Shown here in pieces: positions 56,101-64,000 of a DNA stretch of 64,000 nt. Both the position numbers and the translations under genes were made by a program. The notes under the pieces are model-generated. The model did not search any database, was not told the origin of the DNA, and was given only the letters and a program-made list of their open reading frames with translations. Each line of letters begins with the position of its first letter. Within the stretch, counting starts at the first letter, position 1. This DNA comes from Owenia fusiformis (taxonomy: Eukaryota > Annelida > Polychaeta > Sabellida > Oweniidae). Where the stretch lies: contig CAIIXF020000004.1 in assembly GCA_903813345.2 (NCBI GenBank), positions 21,545,977 to 21,609,976 of the forward strand, read 5' to 3'.

Positions 56101-58655
56101 GATTTTCGAATATGTAATTTCGTACTGTAGAAAACTGTCATTTCTTTGAATGTTGCGTAACTAAGCTAGGTGCTGTCACAATAACCACGAGCCCATGAGT
56201 TCTAGACGCGTGTTCTCCCCTCGTTTACTTATTCTATGAAAATAGCTTATTTTCACTTTACCAGTTTTTACCATTCTTTACTTAGCAAGTTTTTCTGAAA
56301 ATCTTTAAGGCCAAATGATGACTCTAACCTAGTTTTCTAGCCACAAACATGAATATGTAATAATTACATGCAGTCTAATTTATTTCAAATGACTCACTTT
56401 GGGGTGATGGGAGCAGCCAGATGCACAGTATTGCCATACACATGACTACACCTCCTGAGACTAAGAAGGGGAGCTTAAATCCACCAGCCTATAAAATTAA
56501 ACAAAACCATTCAATGCAGCTTCCTTTGTTCACAATTGACTGGACAATTGTAATGTCATAAAATAAAAGTCCCTGGGATATAAACCCGGATATAAATGAT
56601 ATGAGATGAAGATAAGATATAGAGCTATGAAAAAGTTCATGGGTGTTGTGCATACATGTACAACCCAGCTCATACCCCTAGAACATGTCATCCATTTTCA
56701 TTTGAAGTACCATAGAAGTTACAGGTGTATATGTTAGGCAAATGCATTGTCTTCAGGAAAAGTACTCAGCGATATTAAATGATTTGAACTTTAAGACAGA
56801 TAAGGTACATACACCCCGCATCATGGTTATTCAAACCTGTTTTTCAATGTTTAATGCATCATAACGTTGCACTTTGAGACACTGTTAACACCTTTCAATG
56901 AAAATGCATTCATTTTGAGATAAAGTCGAAAATAATATTTCCAATGTTAAATTCCTATAGGCAACTACTCTTTGCATTCGTTCGATTTCGCTTATTAAAA
57001 GAGCTTTGTCTACCTAATAGCTAGACTCTGTGCGCAGGGTAATAAGGAAAACCAATGCAATCAAATTTTTCAGCTTAATTTTGGTCACACATAATTGATA
57101 TCTTTAAAACCGCTGAATAAATGGATTTTTCTTTTAAGAGGTTTCAAAATTCAACACAACAGACCTGATATAATGCACCACCGACAACGGGGCCTATCAT
57201 CTGCCCCACTCCATAACATGTCTCAAGTATACCCTAGAATATTAAGGTTCATGATCTTATATTCATATTTATGATGCCAAATCATTGTGTCATCCAGTTA
57301 GCAGTTAGCAAACAAAAGTAAAACAATAAGTATAAATAGAATATAACCCCGGTCCCTGGTACAACACATTTTAAGTGAATGACAAAAATACCCAAAGACA
57401 GCAGGGCAAATTTAACAGATTTAACATTGTACTTACAAACATGGTAGATACCCTGTCAGGGAATGTAAATGACATGACAGCAAATACTGCTGTAGTGCAT
57501 GCACTGGTTCCGAGAGCTTCTAAAGTGCGTACTGCTACACACAAAACAACATAAACCGGTCCACCAGGAGACTCATCCAGAAATCTGCAGCAGAAAAGCA
57601 AATAATGAATACAACAACTTTGATTTGATGTGAAATTATGATTTTGGATCAAAATTAAAAATGTGATGACGTTCTAAATTAAAATGGTACACCGTGTAGA
57701 ATGGCAAGAAGTAAAAGCAAGAGTTCTGTGCTCATAATTAAAGCATACAAAGTGCGTTTTTTGATAGAACTTTAGCTTAAGGGGAGCACCGTGCACCTAC
57801 CCAAATATCACACTGCATCCCCCAGCTACAAACAGTCCTGCGACTAACATAAACTTGGCTCCTATCCTAGTTAGCTACATAAACCAAAGCAAAAACAAGC
57901 TTACATTTCAACTTATTGGAGCGTGAAGATCCAATGAACTATTTATTGACCATTGATTGAAGATTGAGATGAGCCTCCATAATGAGTCATTCATTTCATA
58001 TATCAAAAACACATTGGCATGTATAATATTACAGCTTGCATTAAATCGATAAATTGACATTTTTATTGAAAATTTTTGATTCTCGGGTTCTTCCATGTAG
58101 ATAATAGAGAGCTTAAGCTTGCATACACTTTTCAATGAACTTTACTCACAATTGCCCCAAAGAACGGTGAAGTTAAAAACACAACAATTGCATATATTCC
58201 AAAGATGAGGCCTGTCATTGTTTCCGAAGCTCCTTTCTTGTTGGCCTGTAAAAACACATATGGCCTTAAAGTGGCCGACAACGTATAAATACAGCGCATG
58301 CGCCCATGCATGGCTAAACTATAAATGTGATGTGTAAGTCCCATGTGATAAGTCCCATTTTAGAAGAAAAGCTGTAGAATCTTACCTCCTGTGGAAAGAA
58401 CGGTCCGAGCATGGAGTAGTAGGCTGCTAGGAATAAATTACAAACACAAAGTGATACGAGGGTGAACTTCTGTTCAGATGTCATATGCTGCGATTCAGCA
58501 GAACTATTATCAACATCTTTCTGGATTGCATCTGGTTCCATATTGGGAGTAAAAGGAGTCGTTGAATCATCTGTCTCGGCTTTGTTGGTTATGTTTTTAT
58601 TAGTTGACACATTTTCATATTTATCATCCATTGGAGTATCACTACCTTGCTCCAT
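47106..58655 (-). CDS. SLC18B1: MFS transporter of SLC18B1 (vesicular polyamine transporter) type, 12 exons
   Basis: Proton-coupled MFS carrier; SLC18B1 loads polyamines into vesicles. Exons in order: 58386-58655, 58150-58245, 57801-57874, 57437-57584, 57165-57233, 56398-56488, 55841-55974, 54200-54298, 51285-51376, 50456-50554, 49232-49306, 47106-47292. Phases agree throughout; 1434 bases give 477 residues (human homologue ~456). Residues 1-60 are polar, then TM1 with SMLGPFFPQE, a FFGAILTRIGAKFM junction (MFS motif A region), GGCSVIFG, ETCYGVGQMIGPVVGGALYQ (motif C-like, exon 5), GLVFLVASAVYALTAPFVGY (exon 8), IGPVPF (exon 9), ESLWLNVVGIVVVGLG (exon 10), GFAGAIGGGSLLDKVGFPW and a short charged tail. 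Exon 5 has an unusual donor CAG/GTCTGT; the others are near consensus. The intron between exons 8 and 9 is 2.8 kb of transposons. Exon 10 is small and next to a GAGG/GACC microsatellite and copy C. Substrate is inferred from family only. Confidence 0.93.
49458..50264 (-). mobile_element. Palindrome-cored DNA element family, copy C
   Basis: 807 bp, from CCCTACTATCACCCCAAACT to GTTTGGTGTGATAGGGGG, flanked by TAA on each side. Central palindrome GAATTTTGAATC/GATTCAAAATTC is perfect. Lies in the intron between exons 10 and 11 of the SLC18B1-type gene, in the same orientation as copy A. Confidence 0.92.
50375..50422. repeat. Microsatellites (GAGG)n, (GACC)n, (GACA)n
   Basis: Adjacent tetranucleotide runs AGGGAGGGAGGGAGGG, GACCGACCGACCGACC and CAGACAGA lie about 35 bp from exon 10 of the SLC18B1-type gene. 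Confidence 0.9.
51478..53430. mobile_element. Element with long inverted terminal repeats (~435 bp arms)
   Basis: The first ~435 bp (from TTAGACTGTGGTCCA) and the last ~425 bp (to TGGACCATTGTCTAA) are reverse complements with moderate divergence. Shared landmarks are ACACATTCCAACATTTTTCA, TGGACTTCATGTAGGGGTGG, GGTTACCATGGAAACAGTAT and AAATATTTGCAAATCTGTT. A ~1.1-kb centre has no coding capacity. It sits in the intron between exons 8 and 9 of the SLC18B1-type gene. Long inverted arms recall foldback-type elements; the superfamily is unclear. Confidence 0.85.
53814..54018. mobile_element. TA-flanked MITE, 205 bp
   Basis: Begins CTGTATAAGTGGTA and ends TACCACTTATACAG, a perfect 14-bp inverted repeat, with TA on both sides. 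The interior repeats TAATTTTCC(G/T)AA in both directions. A related segment of the genome near 61140-61300 lacks this insertion. The features fit a Tc1/mariner-type MITE. Confidence 0.85.
54416..54673. repeat. Inverted repeat, 258 bp span
   Basis: GAAGTTTCAGATGAC at the left is exactly inverted at the right (GTCATCTGAAACTTC), and the next ~30 bp inward also pair imperfectly (TTTTATGAGCGTTA against TAACGCACATAAA). Probably a small non-autonomous element. Confidence 0.65.
55030..55672. repeat. Array of 12-16-bp perfect palindromes (non-autonomous element?)
   Basis: Perfect palindromes: TAAGACGTCTTA (55051), TAAAACGTTTTA (55081 and 55195), GCTAAGAGCGCTTAGC (55132), CTAAAACGTTTTAG (55147), GCTAAGACGTCTTAGC (55177) and GCTAAGAGCTCTTAGC (55234). 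A second group lies near 55545-55660 after an AT-rich middle. Spacers repeat AATGTAAATC or TGTAAACTC. The ends GCACTAGCGCGC and GCGCGTAGTGTA resemble an inverted pair, which suggests a transposon with subterminal palindromes. It lies in the intron between exons 7 and 8 of the SLC18B1-type gene. Confidence 0.8.
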
Positions 58656-59538
58656 ATTGTAGGTAAAATGCTTTTTGAACGCTTACATCTATAATCTGTA
58701 TATTCACTCCAAAAGCAGGTTCCTGAAAAAATAATTCAACTATGATTTTGGTTTAAGATTTAACTCACAGGGTTTAAACCTACACATCTATGGAAAGTTT
58801 CAATTCAACCAGTCAACTTGTTTAGTTGCTGTTATCCTTTACATCACATGCTCCAATTCAACACAATTGAGACCAACAGCCAAGGTAGAGCTTGATTCAT
58901 ATGGCAAAGTGCTCTTACATATTAATCAGCCCTTGTTATTATGCACTTTATTTAGCATTGATTGCCTTCTTTAGGTCAGTAATTACTTTGAAATTGTTTT
59001 GGTACCTATCGTCTTTCAAATAGCCCCACAAAAAACAAATCAGGTGGATTTAAGTTTGGGATGTATGGAAATGAAGGGCCATCTCACCTATGGCTTATGA
59101 CTCAGTGGCGCTCCTCAGTTACAGTATCATCCTAAGGAAGTTTTGGGCAGCCCTTGGTTGCCATATGGGAATAAATTGCGCCATATAATGGTTTTAGCAA
59201 GATGACACTACTCCATATACCTAAAATGACTCGATTCGATCATAAACAATAGATCGGATAACATACACAGCGTAATCATTTATTAAGATCAAAATAAGGA
59301 AGGCTTCAAAAGATTCAAAGATATCATTGACACAAAAATAGGTACAAAGCAAAATATCGGGAATTTTATTGGAAAATCAATTGTTTATATGGCACAGGTT
59401 ACACTTTTTAACCTTGGTAGTCCATTATAGGTCAATGTGTATAGCAAGGATGATGAAATCATCTTGAATATCCGAGACAAATTGTCATACATCTTAAATA
59501 CAAAGTCAAATTCTGAATTCTCTGACTATCAGACCTAC
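58656..59538. other. Upstream region of the SLC18B1-type gene
   Basis: Non-coding. It should hold the promoter and any 5' UTR exon of the minus-strand gene; I could not identify a TATA box or transcription start with confidence. Confidence 0.4.
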
Positions 59539-61011
59539 CAGTGGCGTAGGAACAATGTACGCCAAAACGCCAGTGCGTAGTGTTGAAAAGTGAGAATAAA
59601 AAAGAATTTTCCTATGCTCTTTAGTCATATTTTCTCATTGTTCATAAATTGTAAAAGTAATCTCGAGCACACTAGCCTAAAGAAAAGTTTTGTGGATACC
59701 ATATCATTATTGGTCTGTCTGGAAAATATCATTATTAACAGATTGAATGCCCTTACCAACAAGCTTTATTTCATGAAAATCGAGCCACTATTGAATGTCA
59801 CATGAATACAATTTTGCCAAATATTCGTGAATCGCGTTCTCTTCACGAATTTGAGAGGAAAACTGTTTCTTTTTCAAAAACTACTTGAGGAATACCTTTG
59901 ACATTTTTTCTGCATTTTCCGTAATGCTTATGCAAACTATGGTATCATATAATTATAATGATGAACCTCTTTAAATTTAGATGTACATTTTTTTATTCTC
60001 CCCTACCCCAATTTTTCAATTTCACTATCGATTTATATTCCGTTGCTATGCAAAATCATAGACACGAAATTATAGTTAAGTCAACAATTATCTATTTTCT
60101 TACTAAATCACTAATTGTTATTGGTAGTACTTTTTGAAATATGGATGTTAAAGATAAAAACAACTTGAAAATGCTGATTATTCAATTACACGTTCCATTG
60201 ATTTCAGTTCTAGAAAAACGCTTACCTATTTTTTTCATTTGAAAAATAATAGATTCCTGTTTTATAACATTTTTGGCACCCCCTAAGTCACGTTGACCTC
60301 GATTTGACCTTTGTGGTGGGTGTGTTTATTTGTTTCATTGATCACGAATGCGTTTCTTTATCACTGTGTTTATATCAATTGATCAAACTAGTTTCTTTAA
60401 TCTGTACGTATTGTATTGCACGGTACACGATGGAATCAGACAATACTATATATCTTAATTCAATTATTCGAAAATGATTAAAAAATCTCTAATTGTTTTT
60501 TTTTGGAAATTGGTCGTCTCAATCGTTCGAGACATTAGCAAAGTGAGAATGATTTGTGTCGAGATTTAAAAGATAGGCTTTCCAAGGTGATTTTAAATGA
60601 TGAAAACCATTCGAACATTTTAAAGCACATTAAAAAGGTATCAGGGATTTAAAGCTTGCATAAAAAATCCAAACGCCAACCTATACGTATGACCAATCGC
60701 CCATATAAATGCATCGCTTAAGTATTTCCGTTCACATTTAGGTTGTGAAAAACATTGCAAGCTTAAAATCTCTGTTACCATAAAATGACGTTTTACAAGC
60801 ATAATATAGGCGTTTTGATATAGAATATTGACACAATTGTTTCATATTTTTTGGCGGGATTTTTGGCGTAGTGTTGCATTTACATTTGCCATAAAATGAC
60901 GTTTTACAAGCATAATATAGGCGTTTTGATATAGAATATTGACACAATTGTTTCATATTTTTTGGCGGGATTTTTGGCGTAGTGTTGCATTTACACCTTC
61001 CTACGCCCCTG
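59539..61011. mobile_element. Non-autonomous element with CAGTGGCGTAGGAA ends
   Basis: The left end CAGTGGCGTAGGAA and right end TTCCTACGCCCCTG are inverted with one mismatch. CCTAC is present on both flanks (59534-59538 and 61012-61016), a possible short target duplication. About 1.47 kb, no transposase frame. The type of end is common in hAT or related elements. The 111-bp tandem duplication lies inside its right part. Confidence 0.65.
60772..60996. repeat. Tandem duplication, 2 x 111 bp
   Basis: Two almost identical 111-bp units starting CCATAAAATGACGTTTTAC and ending GGCGTAGTGTTGCATTTACA. The minus-strand frame 60738-60956 with a repeated peptide comes from this duplication. Confidence 0.92.
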
Positions 61012-61049
61012 CCTACTACAGGGCGCCCACAAATAGTATACCCACCTTC

Positions 61050-61320
61050 AAAACCAAATTACTAGAATCCCGAACAATATTTCTGAAATCCAAAGGTAAC
61101 AGCAAAAAGCCTTATTTGTCCTCCATCAAATGGTACCAAGATCAATAAATTAAGCACTGTGCCAAGTTACCTTCCTGTGTGGCAATCGATGTGTAATTGG
61201 CTTAGTATTCTTTTTCTGTTACATTATGTTAGATGACAGGACTTTCATAATGAACTGGACTGGGGGCTGAGTGGCTCTCTCATGAAAAAAAAATTGGCAA
61301 AAAGCTTACTTACTCTAAAA
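61050..61320. repeat. Dispersed repeat, related to 53600-54110
   Basis: Shares TCAAATG(G/A)TACC(A/T)AGATCA, CTGTGTGGCAATCGATGTG, TAGTATTCTTTTTCTGTTA and AGTGGCTCTCTCATG-type segments with the region around the MITE at 53814, but lacks the MITE. It is thus a paralogous empty site. Confidence 0.7.
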
Positions 61321-63530
61321 TAGCCCTGCAAACATGGTTCAACTGACACCCGAGCAGTGGAGCCAACAAAAAGCGAGTTCAGTGTATTGTATAAGAACCC
61401 CTATTCTTACTATTGATAATGGATTCTAGCAATACTATCCTGCATGAATCTACTTATTGAGACTCAATCAACTTGAGTTCTTCTGAGAAAATGAGGATTT
61501 CAGCAAGGGTGTATTGACTTACAATGGGGGATATAATTGACTTCAAGTCTGCATATCATCAAGTAGAAGTTTCATTGCTAGTGTGTGCCAAAACTCCAGA
61601 AAATCACAAAAACCTATGTTGTGGTAGCTTACTATGAAGTGACCCATTATCATTATAGATTGGTCCATCAACTATTCATTTTTACTTGTCTGCACTCAAA
61701 AAGGTGACACGAATGGGCTAAACGGCTTGCCACAAGGTGCAACCATCAAAAAGATGAGTTTGAAAAAAATTATTTTTTTCAAATAATAGCTATGAGTATA
61801 CAATATAGGAGGCAAATTTGATATTGATAAGTATGATAGTCCATTTGCGTGTGGCCATTTTTATAAAAAACAATAATTGTGAAGAATTATATATTTCTGA
61901 CCTGAAAATGCCATCTTGATTCAAAAGTCATGGTTGTTAATGATAATATTCCTATTTCACTTATTCAATGTTTTCAAAATATTTTAATTACCATTATATT
62001 CATTTTTGGCAAGGTAAATAAATATAGGGCTCACACAAGGATCAACTTTATTTGCAATCTTTTCATATTGATTGATGTTTTGAAAAAATATAAGGTTTTA
62101 AAACACAATTTTATTTGTTAAATGTTTAACAAAATAAACATAGTGTGTTTATTTCATTCTTTTGACTGAAAATCGCAATTCATGGCTCTTCCTCATATAT
62201 ACAAGTACAAAAAAAGTCTTAATAAAAGTTGATCCTTGTGTAAGCCCTACACTTATCTACTTTGCCAGAAACTGATATAATAGTTATTCGGTGGTATGAA
62301 AATCATTTCAAAGGTAAAATAGGAAGAATGTCATTGAACTTGGAATAAAAAGCACTATATAGTTAGAAATACCCAATTTTAACCATAATTGTTTTTAATA
62401 ATACAACCATACCCTAATGGACTATCTTTACATTTCAATAACCAATGTGCATTCTATTTTGCATGTTTTACTGCAATTATTTGAATTTGGGAAACACATC
62501 GGCTTACTGATCCAATTCAGAACTACTAGAGAAAGTAACTCTCGTGAAAAACTTCGTCAACGTGACAGTTGATTACTGATTGCAGTCATTAAACTAATGA
62601 CCTCATATTTGGATATCCTCTCTTCTGATATGATTTTACAATTTACTTCAAATTGGCAAAGTACCAGATAAAGTATGGCAAGTAATATCTGACGGTCATA
62701 TATTTTACCATGACTACTTTCTCAATATAAATATGACATTTCTCAAAACACAATATGGTATCTTTCAAGAAAATTCAATTCTCAATGATAATAAAAATAT
62801 CATTCGAACAATCTAAAAAACTATGAATAGGGAACCCATCTCACCTTTTTTTATCCTATTTACTCAACAGAGGTTCGTCTTTTTTATTTGAATTGCATGA
62901 AAATATTATTCAACTAGTGGTCTAAAACCTTTTCATTAGTAGAATTGTAATGAAAGTCTAGTTTTGGCGATATCAATTTTCAATGACCAAAATTATGCTG
63001 AAAACAATGGATAGTTTGAGTTTTCCAATGGAAAATAACATGGAATTTGTGGTTTTTAACTTTATCACATTTCAATACCCATCCCCTTTTCAGAATTTGT
63101 TAATTCATTAGCGTAGAAGAATTCAAATTAAGAAAAAATACTTTAGAAAATAAGCCTAATATTTTTCAAAAAGTGACAAGGTGGGGATGTTATCAATAAT
63201 ATTTCAGATATATTTCATATATTTATGTTTTCAATTTCAATTTATTTATACATTCAAGCATTATGTTTACAATTATTATTAATAACAGGTGGCACCACAG
63301 GTGATGCTTATACCCGTACATTGAGTAGTAAAATCATGTAGTGTATCATTAAGTTGTCAAGGAATCAAACCATAATGAAATCATAAAAAAATAAATTCAA
63401 AAATAAAGGTTGAGGGGGATTCATGATGTTTTTTTCTTTTTAAGTGAAGAAGTTGGACGATATCATTTTTATCACGGGGACTTTACATAAGAAAAATCAT
63501 ATTGTTTTCACAAAAACACATTCAGTCCCA
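61321..63530. other. Non-coding sequence, nothing recognised
   Basis: AT-rich; short open frames only, without recognisable protein content. Confidence 0.5.
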
Positions 63531-63534
63531 AAAT

Positions 63535-64000
63535 GCCAAATACTAATTAGATATTGAGCTATGACCTTGAAATGATCTTGATCCATAAACACTGACATGG
63601 ATCTCTGGTCACTTTATCATTGGTCATTAAATAAGACTGTAGCCCCACAGTAGCCAACTACCTAAATATTGACCTTTGACCTTGACATCAGGTCACCTAA
63701 TCATTGGTTGCCAAAGGTCACAGTTGTTCTCAATTGCCTTTAAACTCCAAATTGCTAGATATTGACCTTGGAAGTCACCCTATCATGAGTCGCTAGGGGC
63801 CGCAGCAGATCCCAGGGCCTTAATACACCAAATACTTAGATACTGATATTTCACCTTGGAATAACCTTGACCTCAGGTCACACATTCATGATTCACAAAG
63901 GGTAACCTCAGCCCAAAAACGCCAAATACTTAGATATTGATGACCTTGAAATGATCTTGACCTATAGACATTGACCTTGACAACAGGTCACCTAATAATC
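63535..64000. repeat. Degenerate repeat array rich in TGACCT/AGGTCA
   Basis: A unit of roughly 85-120 bp recurs with the anchors CCAAATACTTAGATATTGA, GACCTTGA and AGGTCACCTAAT (near 63537, 63656, 63747, 63832, 63927) and runs off the window. At 63670-63682 it contains TGACCTTTGACCT, a perfect DR1-type arrangement of nuclear-receptor half-sites. Whether this is functional or only a feature of the repeat is unknown. Confidence 0.7.

Overview
The window is animal nuclear DNA. It is AT-rich, its protein-coding sequence is split by GT-AG introns, and most of the rest is transposons, miniature inverted-repeat elements and minisatellites. There is no sign of prokaryotic operons. The only taxonomic hint is an intact Gmr1-type Ty3/gypsy element (integrase placed before reverse transcriptase, SCAN-like capsid). 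That group was first described from fishes and invertebrate deuterostomes, so a marine invertebrate deuterostome is my best guess, but it is only an inference.

Layout. Positions 1-19.8 kb hold no gene I can support. They carry about ten minisatellites (units of 18-65 bp), a 1.3-kb inverted-repeat-ended element rich in GGTCTA, and many copies of a dispersed repeat of about 150 bp. A 65-bp satellite of about 23 units (16.3-17.8 kb) appears to have grown out of one end of that repeat. Positions 19,876-26,913 are a complete minus-strand LTR retrotransposon with 807-bp LTRs that look identical by eye, a tRNA-Pro-type primer binding site, a polypurine tract and one 1677-residue Gag-Pol frame. Positions 29,559-30,874 (+) are the last coding exon of a serotonin 5-HT2-like receptor (TM3 to the C terminus); its upstream exons were not found. 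Positions 32.3-32.8 kb hold a frameshifted tyrosine-recombinase (Crypton/DUF3504-type) relic lying inside a minisatellite.

Two multi-exon transporter genes could be assembled base by base with consistent splice phases, and they converge on each other. The first (+, 37,285-44,388, 10 exons, 631 residues) is a concentrative nucleoside transporter (SLC28/CNT). The second (-, 58,655-47,106, 12 exons, 477 residues) is an MFS transporter of the SLC18B1 (vesicular polyamine transporter) type. Their introns and flanks are packed with non-autonomous DNA elements: four copies of an approximately 0.8-kb family with a central 24-bp palindrome, a TTAA-flanked element with a 406-bp hairpin just upstream of the SLC28 start, a long-inverted-repeat element, and an array of 12-16-bp perfect palindromes. 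Positions 58.7-64 kb are again non-coding repeats, ending in a degenerate array dense in TGACCT motifs.

The three host genes share no obvious pathway beyond membrane signalling and transport. The most interesting observations are the SLC28 protein's substitutions at canonical nucleoside-binding positions, the intact Gmr1-like element, the cluster of GGAAAWTTCC palindromes in and around the 5-HT2-like exon, and the palindrome array at 55.0-55.7 kb.
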